From: JADJEI01 sp035328465
Lineage (GTDB): Bacteria > Bacteroidota > Ignavibacteria > Ignavibacteriales > Ignavibacteriaceae
Assembly (NCBI GenBank): GCA_035328465.1
Contig: DAOLIQ010000052.1
Coordinates: 1 to 23,632 of the forward strand
Direction: 5' to 3'
Length of the DNA stretch: 23,632 bases
In this document: positions 1 to 8,358 of the stretch, piece by piece
Layout: each line of letters opens with the position of its first letter
Numbering within the stretch: the first letter of the stretch is position 1
Notes under the pieces: generated by a model
Databases searched by the model: none
Told to the model about the DNA's origin: nothing
Seen by the model: the letters and a program-made list of their open reading frames with translations, nothing else
Translations under genes and position numbers: made by a program

Positions 1-219
1 TTCAGCTTAGCAGCAGATTCAAAAGTAAGCTTGAAGATATTTGATGTAATTGGACAGGAAGTAGCACAATTAGTAAACGGACAGTTGGCAGCAGGTCAGC
101 ATAACGTAAACTTTGATGCAAGCAGCCTAAACAGTGGAGTTTACTTCTACAAAATAGAAGCAAACGGAGTAGATGGAACAAGCTACAGTTCAGTAAAGAA
201 AATGATATTGACTAAATAA
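1..219 (+). CDS. C-terminal end of a T9SS-exported protein (5' partial)
   Basis: The reading frame is open from base 1 and ends in TAA at 219, so only the last 72 residues are here; the real start lies left of the window. A TTG at 31 could be read as a start but falls inside the domain. The residues match a type IX secretion C-terminal sorting domain: a KIFDVIGQEV strand, NGQLAAGQH, an FDASSLNSGVYFYKI block, and a final KKMILTK. This domain sends proteins through the T9SS and is normally cleaved or anchored at the cell surface. It is clearly homologous to the C-terminus of the gene at 17707-18798. What the exported part does cannot be seen. A strong terminator follows 25 bp after the stop. 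Confidence 0.85.
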   Translation, partial: FSLAADSKVSLKIFDVIGQEVAQLVNGQLAAGQHNVNFDASSLNSGVYFYKIEANGVDGTSYSSVKKMILTK

Positions 220-244
220 TATTTTAGTTAGTTAAATTCTTTTT

Positions 245-276
245 AAGCCGGTCTGAAAATGACCGGCTTTTTTTTT
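245..276 (+). terminator. Rho-independent terminator after the T9SS gene
   Basis: A perfect 9-bp stem, AAGCCGGTC (245-253) with GACCGGCTT (261-269), closes a 7-nt loop and runs into a T tract to 276. It ends the transcript of the partial gene at 1-219 and separates it from the lipoprotein gene at 355. Confidence 0.93.
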
Positions 277-354
277 ATTATTGCTCATAGATTACTTTGC
301 ACCTTCACAACTTAATTTATAATTTTACATCAATAAAAATAAAATGGAAATTAA

Positions 355-858
355 ATGAAATACTTTGTGTTTATCCTTTCCCTCAGCGTTTTAATATTAT
401 CCTGCAGTAAAACAAGTGACAAGGAATATCTCGATAAAGGTGTTGCACAACTTGATCAGAAAAAAATTTCTGAAGCGATTACCTCATTTCAAAATTTAAT
501 TGATGAATATCCTGAAAGTGCATTGGCACCAGAGGCAATGTTAAAAATTGCTCAGGTTTACCAAAACAAATTGGACACATCATTAACCGGGGGTGCATCT
601 CTTAAAAAAGCTGTTGACACTTTTAAGATGATTTTTAAGAACTATCCGAATAGTCAACAAGCTCCTTCTTCTTTATTCATGGCTGCATTTATTCTTGCCA
701 ATGACCTTAAGAACTTTAATGAAGCCACCGAAACTTATAATTTATTTTTAAGTAAATTCCCAAATGATAAATTAGCTCCTTCAGCAAAAGAGGAACTTGA
801 AAATATGGGACTCTCGCCGGAAGAAATTCTTGAGAAGAAAATTTCTGCAAATAAATAA
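355..858 (+). CDS. TPR-repeat lipoprotein (BamD/YbgF-like)
   Basis: 167 residues. A lipoprotein signal (Met-Lys, hydrophobic run, lipobox LILSC) puts the lipidated cysteine at residue 17. The mature part has about three tetratricopeptide-like helical repeats, near residues 25-58, 80-103 and 117-140. Each ends in a similar turn (EYPES, NYPNS, KFPND), as in BamD and CpoB/YbgF outer-membrane lipoproteins. Such proteins act as periplasmic scaffolds. At 167 residues it is shorter than BamD (about 245), so BamD itself is unlikely. Its stop codon overlaps the next start by one base (TAATG at 856-860), so it is probably co-translated with the DUF58 gene. The specific partner is unknown. No strong Shine-Dalgarno precedes the ATG at 355. 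Confidence 0.8.
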   Translation: MKYFVFILSLSVLILSCSKTSDKEYLDKGVAQLDQKKISEAITSFQNLIDEYPESALAPEAMLKIAQVYQNKLDTSLTGGASLKKAVDTFKMIFKNYPNSQQAPSSLFMAAFILANDLKNFNEATETYNLFLSKFPNDKLAPSAKEELENMGLSPEEILEKKISANK

Positions 859-1766
859 TGCAGGGGACAAAAAATAATTATAGAGATTATTTAATTCCCG
901 CTTTAGTCTCTAAGCTCAACTCGATTGAACTAAAAGCAAGACTTGTAGTCGAAGGATTTATGGTGGGACTACATCGAAGCCCGTACCATGGCTTTAGTGT
1001 GGAGTTTACCCAACATAGACCATACATGCAAAGCGATAGTCCAAAAGATATTGACTGGAAGGTTTACGGCAAAACGGAAAAATTTTTTATTAAGCAATAT
1101 GAAGAAGAAACTAATCTTCGCTGCTACATTTTGCTTGACATCAGCAAATCTATGAGTTATGGTTCTCCTTCAAACATTAGAAAAATTGAATATGCAAAAA
1201 CTCTTGCTGCTGCTTTAAGTTACTTAATGGTGAAACAACAGGATGCCGTGGGTTTAACTCTGTATTCAGATAAAATTATCAAAAGCATTCCGCCTAAATC
1301 CACAAAGACATACCTTCAGGAAATATTAAGAAGTATATCTCTCGCAGAAACTTCAGACAAAACGAATACAGCGTTTTGCCTTGGAAATATTGCTGAGAAA
1401 ATTTCGAAGAAAGGATTAGTGATCATTATATCAGATTTGTTTGATGAGCCTAAGTCAGTGATAAGCGCAATAAAACATTTTAGATATAAAAAAAATGAGG
1501 TGATTGTTTTTCAAATACTCGATCCGCTTGAGAGCAGTTTTGATTTCCAAAAAGATTCTATCTACAAAGATCTGGAAACAGGGGAGGAGATGACAATTCA
1601 GCCTTATCAAATTCAGAAAGCATACAGAGAATCTATGAGAGAATTTATTTCAAAGATAAAAAAAGATTGTCTGAATGCAAACGTCGAATTCAATCTGTTA
1701 GAAACCTCAACACCATTTGATAAAGCACTCTTCAGCTACATCAATAAAAGAAAACACCTTTATTAA
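858..1766 (+). CDS. DUF58 domain protein (VWA-like)
   Basis: 302 residues, no signal peptide or membrane segment, so likely cytoplasmic. The N-terminal half carries the DUF58 hallmark: GFSVEF...HRPYMQSDSPKDIDWKVYGKT around residues 45-72. A von Willebrand A-like fold follows, with a MIDAS-type DISKS at residues 94-98 (LLDISKSMS). Another beta strand ending in IISDLFDEP sits near residue 190. DUF58 proteins are usually encoded next to MoxR AAA+ ATPases and VWA membrane proteins and are thought to act with them in envelope or complex assembly. Here no MoxR is in sight and the partner gene is the TPR lipoprotein, with which it overlaps by one base. The 3' end overlaps the convergent phosphohexomutase gene by 4 bp. 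Confidence 0.88.
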   Translation: MQGTKNNYRDYLIPALVSKLNSIELKARLVVEGFMVGLHRSPYHGFSVEFTQHRPYMQSDSPKDIDWKVYGKTEKFFIKQYEEETNLRCYILLDISKSMSYGSPSNIRKIEYAKTLAAALSYLMVKQQDAVGLTLYSDKIIKSIPPKSTKTYLQEILRSISLAETSDKTNTAFCLGNIAEKISKKGLVIIISDLFDEPKSVISAIKHFRYKKNEVIVFQILDPLESSFDFQKDSIYKDLETGEEMTIQPYQIQKAYRESMREFISKIKKDCLNANVEFNLLETSTPFDKALFSYINKRKHLY

Positions 1767-3118
1767 TTGTGCAGTGCTTGATTTACTTCTTCAAAATACT
1801 GATCTATTAGTTTTTTTGAATTTAATTCAGAATCTGCCTCCACAATAATCCTGATAATTGGTTCAGTATTAGATTTACGAAAATGAACCCAATGATCTTT
1901 AAAATCAATTCTCAATCCATCTTCAGTATTTATTTTTTCAAAAGAATATTTTTCTGATAATTTATTAATCACTAAATCAGGTTGTGAATCACCTAAATTT
2001 ATTTTTTTCTTAGAAATAAAATACTGCGGCAATTCATTTTTTATTTCAGAAAGCTTCCTTCCGGTATCAGACAGATACTGAAGCACAAACGCAATCCCAA
2101 CAAGTGCGTCGCGTCCATAATGAAGGGCAGGATAAATAACTCCGCCGCTGCCTTCTCCCCCTATTACTGCATCTACTTCTTTCATTTTTTGTACAACATT
2201 TGCTTCGCCAACAGCCGATCGGAATATATTGCAGCCATGCTTCTTAGCTACGTCTTCTACAGCGCGAGTGGTGGATAGATTTACTACAACATTTCCCGCC
2301 GTTTTAGATAAAACAAAATCCGTGACAACTGTTATTGTATTTTCTTCATTGAATGGTTCTCCTTTATCCGTTATCAAAACTAAACGGTCAACATCAGGGT
2401 CAACCACGATCGCAAAATCTACATTATTCTCTTTAGCTGCTTTCATTGTTTCGATTAAATTTTCTGGAATAGGTTCAGGTAGTCGTGGAAAGATTCCGCT
2501 CTTTTCGCAATTCATCTCGATAACTTCACAGCCAAATAATCTTAAAAAATCGGGGATACAATAAACTCCGGCACCATTTACACAATCTGCAAGGACTCTA
2601 AACTTTTTAGCTTTGATTTCGACCAAATTGATTGCAGGCAATTTTAAAATTGCATCTATGTGCCTATTTATGGCTTCGGGATACAAAGTCCTTGACCCGG
2701 TGCTTTTCCAGTCAGCATATTTTGAAATATCATTTAAAGAAATTTTCATAATTTCATGCTCTGAGGGCGACATAAATTGTCCAGTCCGATTTAATAATTT
2801 TAAAGCGTTCCATTCATTCGGATTGTGACTTGCTGTGATAGCGATTCCCCCTTGGGCTTGTAATGATTTTACTGTGAACTGCACAGTTGGGGTGGGGCAA
2901 ATTCCAATATCAATTACATCCAAACCTTTAGCTAGTAAAGTTCCGGTAACAATTTGATTTACCATTTCACCGGTGATCCTTGCGTCGCGTCCCACCACAA
3001 TTTTACCTTTCCCAATATAGTTTGCGTAGGCTGAAATGTATTTAATAATAACCTGCGGATCAAGCCCATCGCCAATTATCCCGCGAATTCCTGAAATACT
3101 TACCATCAAAGTTGACAT
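1763..3118 (-). CDS. glmM: Phosphoglucosamine/phosphomannomutase family protein
   Basis: 451 residues, the usual length for the alpha-D-phosphohexomutase superfamily. All four motifs are visible: the phosphoserine loop TASHNP (Ser97, residues 95-100), the Mg-binding DPDVDR (240-245), the sugar-binding GEGSGG (321-326), and the phosphate-binding RKSNTEP (414-420). The N-terminal SISGIRGIIGDG is typical of Bacteroidota enzymes annotated as GlmM, which convert glucosamine-6-P to glucosamine-1-P for UDP-GlcNAc and cell wall synthesis. Phosphomannomutase or phosphoglucomutase activity cannot be excluded from motifs. The ATG at 3116-3118 is preceded on this strand by AAGGA about 8 bases upstream. 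It is convergent with DUF58 (the stops overlap) and divergent from the endonuclease III gene. Confidence 0.88.
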   Translation of the reverse strand: MSTLMVSISGIRGIIGDGLDPQVIIKYISAYANYIGKGKIVVGRDARITGEMVNQIVTGTLLAKGLDVIDIGICPTPTVQFTVKSLQAQGGIAITASHNPNEWNALKLLNRTGQFMSPSEHEIMKISLNDISKYADWKSTGSRTLYPEAINRHIDAILKLPAINLVEIKAKKFRVLADCVNGAGVYCIPDFLRLFGCEVIEMNCEKSGIFPRLPEPIPENLIETMKAAKENNVDFAIVVDPDVDRLVLITDKGEPFNEENTITVVTDFVLSKTAGNVVVNLSTTRAVEDVAKKHGCNIFRSAVGEANVVQKMKEVDAVIGGEGSGGVIYPALHYGRDALVGIAFVLQYLSDTGRKLSEIKNELPQYFISKKKINLGDSQPDLVINKLSEKYSFEKINTEDGLRIDFKDHWVHFRKSNTEPIIRIIVEADSELNSKKLIDQYFEEVNQALHN

Positions 3119-3195
3119 TAATTATCCTTAGATTTTAAAATCGAATTAATAAAATTAAACATTGAAATTTAATGATATTTGCTTAAATCATTTTT

Positions 3196-3930
3196 ATGGT
3201 AATCTTTATGGGAAACGAGATTCTTCAGAAAAAAATATCAGAAGTTAATAAGGTTCTTATCGAGTATTACGGAATTCCAGAAAGAAATTCAAAACCGCCC
3301 CAACCCATTGATATGTTGATTGCGACTATTCTCTCCCAAAACACTAATGATAAAAATTCACATCGAGCCTGGTTGAATCTTAAAAAGAAGTATAAATCTT
3401 GGAAGCTGCTATTAAATGTACCTATTAAACAACTACAGAATGATATTCGCGTTGCTGGACTTGCGAAGCAGAAAGCCTCTGCGATAAAGGGAGTTGTAGA
3501 AAAAAATTTTACTGAAGGGGGCGGTAAGTCCCTTGATCAAATTAAATATATGTCAAACACTGAAGCACTATCATATTTAACAAATTTTGGCGGTGTTGGA
3601 GTAAAAACTGCGTCCTGCGTTCTTTTATTTTCATTAGATAGAAATGTATGTCCGGTTGATACTCACGTTCATAGAATTTCAAATAGAATTGGCTTGGTTA
3701 AAACCAACACACCAGATAAAACATTTATTCAATTAAACAAAGACTTCCCTCTAGCGACAGCTCATAGTTTTCATACGAATCTAATAAAACTTGGTAGAGA
3801 ATTTTGCAAACCTACAAATCCTTCATGTAAGGAATGTCCTATCGAAAATCACTGTGGATTTAATTACAAAAATTATCACAACCTGAAATCCATAGAAAAT
3901 AATTTTATGTTACTTGACAATATTAAATGA
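3196..3930 (+). CDS. nth: Endonuclease III-like DNA glycosylase/AP lyase
   Basis: 244 residues of the HhH-GPD superfamily. The helix-hairpin-helix reads LTNFGGVGVKTAS, with Lys137 at the place of the E. coli Nth catalytic lysine (Lys120). The following PVDTHVHR places Asp155 at the catalytic aspartate. The C-terminus has the [4Fe-4S] ligand pattern C-x6-C-x2-C-x5-C (Cys204, 211, 214, 220). With both Lys and Asp present it should be bifunctional: it removes oxidised pyrimidines and nicks the abasic site in base excision repair. It is about 30 residues longer than E. coli Nth, split between both ends. Two in-frame ATGs (3196 and 3208) are possible starts and neither has a clear ribosome-binding site. 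The spacing to the upstream divergent gene is 77 bp. Confidence 0.92.
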   Translation: MVIFMGNEILQKKISEVNKVLIEYYGIPERNSKPPQPIDMLIATILSQNTNDKNSHRAWLNLKKKYKSWKLLLNVPIKQLQNDIRVAGLAKQKASAIKGVVEKNFTEGGGKSLDQIKYMSNTEALSYLTNFGGVGVKTASCVLLFSLDRNVCPVDTHVHRISNRIGLVKTNTPDKTFIQLNKDFPLATAHSFHTNLIKLGREFCKPTNPSCKECPIENHCGFNYKNYHNLKSIENNFMLLDNIK

Positions 3931-4019
3931 AAGTAGTTTTTAGTGTTTTGCTCTGATTGATAAAAAAATTAAATTTCAGAAAACATTTCAATTAAATAAT
4001 TTATTCTCGGAGTTGATAA

Positions 4020-5138
4020 ATGATGAATCAGTTAGGTCTAATCGGGTACGACTTTATTGAGTTTTATGTTGGTTCAGCAAAAATGTGGGCGTACTGGCAT
4101 GCAAAAGCGATGGGCATGAAAATTACCGCTTATCTCGGACCAGAAACTGGTAACAAGGAGAAAGTATCTTACTATCTCGAAAAAAATGATTTACGCTTTG
4201 TCTTCACTTCCGCAGTAAAACCAACTGCTTATGAAATATCTTCATTTGTTGAAAAACATGGTGACGGAGTTAAGCGATGGTCTTTGAAAGTTAAAGATGT
4301 TAAAGATGCATATAAAAAAGCCCTCTCAAATGGAGCAATCCCGATCAGAAATCCAAAACAGTCTGAAGACGAAAACGGTCATTTAGAAGAGGCTGCTATT
4401 AAACTTTATGACGACGCTGAAATTGTATTTATAAATAGAGATAACTACAAAGGTTTGTTTAAGCCGGGATTTGGAAAGCCGATTCAAAATATTGAAATCA
4501 GAAATGAAGAAACTGGATTACTATCTGTTGATCACATCGTTGGAAATGTTCGAACAAATGAAATGAATTTATGGGCAAATTATATTAATAAGAGCTTAAA
4601 CTTCGAAACTTTTATTGAGTTTGGTGAAGGAGATATTTCCACACAATATTCAGCGCTATTATCCAAAGTGGTCAGGTCTCGAGAAGGTGCTCCGATAAAA
4701 AATCCTATCAATGAGCCATTTGAGGGGTTGAAAAAATCTCAAATAGAGGAGTATATTGATGAGTACTTTGGATCCGGAATTCAACATATTGCAATTGCAA
4801 CAGATAATATTATTGCCACTATTAAGGCGTTGAGAGAAAATGGAGTAGAATTTCTTACTACACCTCCCGATACTTATTACAGAATGCTCAAAGAAAAAGG
4901 CTGGGAAGTTACGGAAGATATTAACGAGCTAAAAAAATATGGAATACTCTGCGATCTGGAAGGGAAAGGATACTTGCTCCAATTATTTACAAAGCCAATT
5001 GGCGATAGACCAACATTTTTCTATGAAATTATTCAAAGGAGAAAAGGTGCTGAAGGATTTGGTCAGGGAAATTTCCAATCACTGTTCGAATCCATCGAAA
5101 GAGATCAGCAACTCCGGGGTAATTTTGATCGTGACTAA
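4020..5138 (+). CDS. hppD: 4-hydroxyphenylpyruvate dioxygenase
   Basis: 372 residues, full length for the bacterial enzyme. It converts 4-hydroxyphenylpyruvate to homogentisate using O2 and Fe(II). Two vicinal-oxygen-chelate domains are seen: N-terminal about 8-150, and catalytic C-terminal about 165-345. The three iron ligands are His172 (SVDHIVGNV), His256 (GIQHIAIAT) and Glu336 (FFYEIIQR). The family-typical C-terminal GFGQGNFQSLFESIERDQ helix is intact. The ATG at 4020 is preceded by GGAG (4009-4012) with 7-base spacing; an alternative ATG lies at 4023. It is the first gene of the tyrosine-catabolic cluster, 34 bp upstream of homogentisate dioxygenase. The requirement for O2 implies that the host lives at least partly with oxygen. 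Confidence 0.96.
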   Translation: MMNQLGLIGYDFIEFYVGSAKMWAYWHAKAMGMKITAYLGPETGNKEKVSYYLEKNDLRFVFTSAVKPTAYEISSFVEKHGDGVKRWSLKVKDVKDAYKKALSNGAIPIRNPKQSEDENGHLEEAAIKLYDDAEIVFINRDNYKGLFKPGFGKPIQNIEIRNEETGLLSVDHIVGNVRTNEMNLWANYINKSLNFETFIEFGEGDISTQYSALLSKVVRSREGAPIKNPINEPFEGLKKSQIEEYIDEYFGSGIQHIAIATDNIIATIKALRENGVEFLTTPPDTYYRMLKEKGWEVTEDINELKKYGILCDLEGKGYLLQLFTKPIGDRPTFFYEIIQRRKGAEGFGQGNFQSLFESIERDQQLRGNFDRD

Positions 5139-5160
5139 GTTGAAGAATTTTTATTAAAAA

Positions 5161-5166
5161 AAGGAG
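5161..5166 (+). promoter_or_regulatory. Ribosome-binding site that sets a GTG start
   Basis: AAGGAG lies 6 bases upstream of GTG at 5173. It supports GTG as the start of homogentisate dioxygenase, whose conserved N-terminus PYYIRLGKVPDKRHITF begins right after it. Confidence 0.8.
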
Positions 5167-5172
5167 TATAAA

Positions 5173-6336
5173 GTGCCTTATTATATAAGATTAGGAAAAG
5201 TACCTGACAAAAGACATATTACATTTTTTAAGGATGATGGTAAATCACTTTACCGTGAAGAACTATTCAGTACAAAAGGCTTTGCTGGTATTTATTCAAA
5301 TAAATATCATCTTTATATGCCGCCGCAAGTCGAAAGCATTAGTGAAGTCGATTTATCAAAAGACAAAATCTGGACTGATGCTCCGCTTCAATACTATCAT
5401 TTTATGACAGGGAAGAAAAAAACGTCGGGTAACTTTTTATCAGCGCGTCAGGAATTTCTGAAAAATAACAATTGTGTTATCTCAACAGCAAATCCAACTG
5501 CGGATACAGATTTATTTTTCCGAAATAGTTATGCACACGAAATTATTTTTGTGCATAATGGGAAAGGTGAAATGCTGTCTGAGTATGGTAAATTAGAATT
5601 TAATAATTGGGATTATATTATAATCCCTAAAGGCACAACTTATCAACTGAAATTTGATAATTATAATGATGTCAAATTGATGATTATTGAATCTGACACT
5701 CCATTTGATATCCCTAAACATTTTAGAAATGAGTATGGACAACTAACCGAGGACGCCCCCTATTATGAGCGTGATTTTAAACCTCCCGTTTACACCGAAC
5801 CAATAGATAAAGTTGGGCAATTCAGTTTGATTTTAAAAGTTAGAAATAAATATTTTGAGTATCATTTACCTCATCATCCTTTTGATGTAGTTGGTTGGGA
5901 TGGGTTCCTTTATCCTTATACATTTAATTTGAAAGATTATGCACCTAAAGTTGGGAAAATTCATTTACCACCACCTGTGCATCTAATGTTTACGACGCAA
6001 AATTTTGTTATTTGTAATTTCGTTCCTCGTCTTTATGATTTCCATCCACAGGCAATTCCTGCTCCATATTATCATTCAAATGTAGATAGCGATGAAGTGT
6101 TATATTATGTACACGGAGATTTTATGTCTCGGACCGGAGTTCAAGAAGGATCAATTACACTGCATCCAATGGGTATTCCACACGGACCGCAGCCAGGGCG
6201 AACGGAAGCTTCGATCGGTAAAAAGGAGACAGAGGAATTCGCAGTAATGATTGACACTTTTTCACCCTTGTTCCTTACAACAAATGTTAAAGAAACAATG
6301 GTAAGAGATTATTCACAATCATGGCTCGAAAAATAA
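5173..6336 (+). CDS. hmgA: Homogentisate 1,2-dioxygenase
   Basis: 387 residues, starting at GTG. It opens the homogentisate ring with O2 to give 4-maleylacetoacetate. The N-terminus (YYIRLGKVPDKRHITF) and the C-terminal cupin are characteristic of the shorter bacterial form; the human enzyme is about 445 residues. The iron site is visible as H301-x-N-x4-E308-x6-G (HSNVDSDE...HG), a cupin motif 1, and HPMGIPHGP (His331, His337), motif 2. His301, Glu308 and His337 are the likely Fe ligands. Compared with the human H335/E341 pair, spacing between the first His and the Glu is one residue longer. It sits between hppD (34 bp upstream) and the fumarylacetoacetase gene (21 bp downstream), as expected for one operon. 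Confidence 0.94.
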   Translation: MPYYIRLGKVPDKRHITFFKDDGKSLYREELFSTKGFAGIYSNKYHLYMPPQVESISEVDLSKDKIWTDAPLQYYHFMTGKKKTSGNFLSARQEFLKNNNCVISTANPTADTDLFFRNSYAHEIIFVHNGKGEMLSEYGKLEFNNWDYIIIPKGTTYQLKFDNYNDVKLMIIESDTPFDIPKHFRNEYGQLTEDAPYYERDFKPPVYTEPIDKVGQFSLILKVRNKYFEYHLPHHPFDVVGWDGFLYPYTFNLKDYAPKVGKIHLPPPVHLMFTTQNFVICNFVPRLYDFHPQAIPAPYYHSNVDSDEVLYYVHGDFMSRTGVQEGSITLHPMGIPHGPQPGRTEASIGKKETEEFAVMIDTFSPLFLTTNVKETMVRDYSQSWLEK

Positions 6337-6357
6337 ATTTTAATAAATGGAGTTTTA

Positions 6358-7374
6358 ATGAAGTTCGTTTCTTATAAACATGACTCAGAAGAAAGATTGG
6401 GAATATATTTCGACCAAAAAATTTTTGATCTTAAAGATTGCGCATTACAGATTGGAATCAAAATTCCCTCTAAAATGAAAAAATTTCTAAAAAAATTCGA
6501 CGAGAATATTTTATTAGCTAAAAAAGTGGAAGAGGAGATTAAATCTGGGAAAATTCAGAAATTTTTTAGCGAGCAGGAAATCAAAATTCTAGCCCCGGTA
6601 CCAAAGCCGACTTCGTGCAGGGATGGATATGCTTTTCGCCAACACGTTGCAACTGCCCGCAGGAATCGTGGAGTCGAAATGATTCCAGAGTTCGATCAGT
6701 TTCCGATTTTTTATTTTACAAATCATAACGCAATCATTGGACCTGGCGAAGTGTTTGTAGAGGAAGATCATTTAAAGGGATTAGACTTCGAGTTAGAAGC
6801 TGCTATTGTTATTGGAAGGGAGGGGAAAAATATTTCATCACAAAATGCTGATTCATACATTGCAGGTTATATGATAATGAATGATTTTTCAGCGCGGATT
6901 CTTCAAATGGATGAAATGAAACTGAATCTTGGTCCGGCAAAAGGAAAGGATTTTGCGACTGCTATTGGTCCTTGGCTTGTTACACCCGATGAACTTGAGC
7001 CACAAAAAATAAAAACTGAATTTGGAAATAAATACTCACTTGAAATGAAAGCCTGGCATAACGGAACGCAAATTTCAAGTGGTAATATGAAGGATATGGA
7101 TTGGACATTTGCAGAAATAATTGAACGCGCGTCCTACGGTGTAACTTTATATCCAGGCGATGTAATTGGTTCGGGAACGTGTGGAACCGGTTGTTATTTG
7201 GAATTAAACGGAACACACGCACTTGAAGCAAAAGCCAGAGGAGAGAATTTTACACCGGTTTGGTTTAAGGAAGGGGATACGGTTGAGATAGAAATATCTG
7301 GATTAGGAAGGCTTGTAAATAAATTTGTTAAGTCTCCAAATTCATACTCAATTCTTGCAAAGAAAAAACTTTAA
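6358..7374 (+). CDS. fahA: Fumarylacetoacetate hydrolase family protein (fumarylacetoacetase)
   Basis: 338 residues. FAH-family enzymes hydrolyse a C-C bond of beta-diketo acids; the context points to fumarylacetoacetate giving fumarate plus acetoacetate. The catalytic domain spans roughly residues 75-330. Visible active-site residues include Asp89 and His96 (RDGYAFRQH), with the same 7-residue spacing as Asp126/His133 of mouse FAH. The metal carboxylates are Glu145 and Glu147 (DFELEAAIVIGREG) and Asp176 (MNDFSAR). Lys197 in GKDFATAIGPW is also typical. It is shorter than animal FAH (about 420) and resembles the compact bacterial form. GGAG at 6349-6352 precedes the ATG by 5 bases. The next gene starts 3 bp after its stop. 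Confidence 0.92.
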   Translation: MKFVSYKHDSEERLGIYFDQKIFDLKDCALQIGIKIPSKMKKFLKKFDENILLAKKVEEEIKSGKIQKFFSEQEIKILAPVPKPTSCRDGYAFRQHVATARRNRGVEMIPEFDQFPIFYFTNHNAIIGPGEVFVEEDHLKGLDFELEAAIVIGREGKNISSQNADSYIAGYMIMNDFSARILQMDEMKLNLGPAKGKDFATAIGPWLVTPDELEPQKIKTEFGNKYSLEMKAWHNGTQISSGNMKDMDWTFAEIIERASYGVTLYPGDVIGSGTCGTGCYLELNGTHALEAKARGENFTPVWFKEGDTVEIEISGLGRLVNKFVKSPNSYSILAKKKL

Positions 7375-7377
7375 CCA

Positions 7378-8355
7378 ATGCTCCATTTTGAACCGAAAGA
7401 ATTAACAGTTCCGAAACTTCATCAGATTTTGCTGGGCGGTATTGCCCCACGTCCAATTGCATTAGTCTCAACTATATCTGATAGTGGAATTAATAATTTG
7501 ACTCCCTTTTCTTTCTTTAATGTTTTCGGAGCCAACCCACCGATTATTGCTTTTTCACCATCAAGACGTGGAAGGGATGGTTCTCTCAAAGATTCTTATA
7601 ATAATATTATCACTAATAAAGAATGTGTTGTTCAAGCTGTAACTTATTCAATGGTGGAACAAATTAGTTTAGCTTCTACAGAATATGCCCCTGATATTGA
7701 TGAATTTATCAAGACTGGTTTAACTCCTATTGATTCTGACTTAGTAAAACCTAAGCGTGTTAAAGAGTCACCCTTTCAAATGGAGTGTATTCTAAAAGAT
7801 ATGATGAGTTATGGCAGCGGCGGTGCTTCTGCTAACATTGCAATATGCGAAGTGATAAAAATTCATTGTGCAGAGGATATCTTTAAGGATGGGGTTATCC
7901 AACCTAGACTAATAGATTTGGTTGCCCGAATGTCAGCTGATTATTATTGTCGTGCTAATGGTGATTCAATTTTTGTTGTAGAAAAGCCTAATCAAAAAAA
8001 AGGAATTGGATATGATAATCTACCTGATTTTATAAAATTATCCGATACTTACTCTGCGAACAACCTTGGCAGGTTTGCTAATATTGAATCAATCCCAACT
8101 GAAAGGGAAGTATTAACTTTTGTGAATGCAATTAAACTTCAATCAATCCCAGAATTTGAAATATCCGAAGAAGCTTTTCACCGTTATCAGTTGACTGATC
8201 AGTACGAAAAAATGTTCAAACTAGCATTGCACTATCTCGAATCAAATCACCCGAAGAAAAAATTATTCATAGAGCGCGCTGCAAAATGTGCTTTAGAAAA
8301 CGGAGATTCTATTTTTGCATGGAAAGTTGCCCTTACCCCATCCTACATAATTTAA
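7378..8355 (+). CDS. Flavin-reductase-like (FMN split-barrel) protein with C-terminal extension
   Basis: 325 residues. Residues about 14-200 match the flavin reductase-like FMN-binding split barrel: GGIAPRPIALVSTIS, then NLTPFSFFNVFGANPPIIAFSPSRR, both typical of the domain. Residues about 205-325 form a mostly helical extension (many Glu, Lys and Leu, no signal peptide) with no motif I recognise. The gene lies inside the homogentisate operon, 3 bp after the fumarylacetoacetase gene and 3 bp before acetoacetyl-CoA synthetase, so it very likely works in tyrosine degradation. The exact reaction is not established from sequence. Options are an NAD(P)H:flavin oxidoreductase feeding a monooxygenase, a flavin-binding helper, or a stand-in for the missing isomerase step. 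No Shine-Dalgarno is visible, suggesting translational coupling. Confidence 0.8.
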   Translation: MLHFEPKELTVPKLHQILLGGIAPRPIALVSTISDSGINNLTPFSFFNVFGANPPIIAFSPSRRGRDGSLKDSYNNIITNKECVVQAVTYSMVEQISLASTEYAPDIDEFIKTGLTPIDSDLVKPKRVKESPFQMECILKDMMSYGSGGASANIAICEVIKIHCAEDIFKDGVIQPRLIDLVARMSADYYCRANGDSIFVVEKPNQKKGIGYDNLPDFIKLSDTYSANNLGRFANIESIPTEREVLTFVNAIKLQSIPEFEISEEAFHRYQLTDQYEKMFKLALHYLESNHPKKKLFIERAAKCALENGDSIFAWKVALTPSYII

Positions 8356-8358
8356 TTT

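Noticed and set aside
2229..2828. Two plus-strand ORFs of 111 and 71 codons
   Set aside because: They lie fully antisense to the GlmM-type gene, whose motifs are intact across the region; the translations show no family resemblance.
3931..4019. Imperfect inverted repeat AATTAAAT ... ATTTCAATT before hppD as a regulator site
   Set aside because: It is made of A/T only apart from one base, has a bulge, and is expected by chance in such AT-rich DNA.
4939..5157. 72-codon ORF overlapping the 3' end of hppD
   Set aside because: It is out of frame within the HPPD C-terminus, whose conserved sequence is intact to its stop at 5138; there is no ribosome-binding site or known domain.
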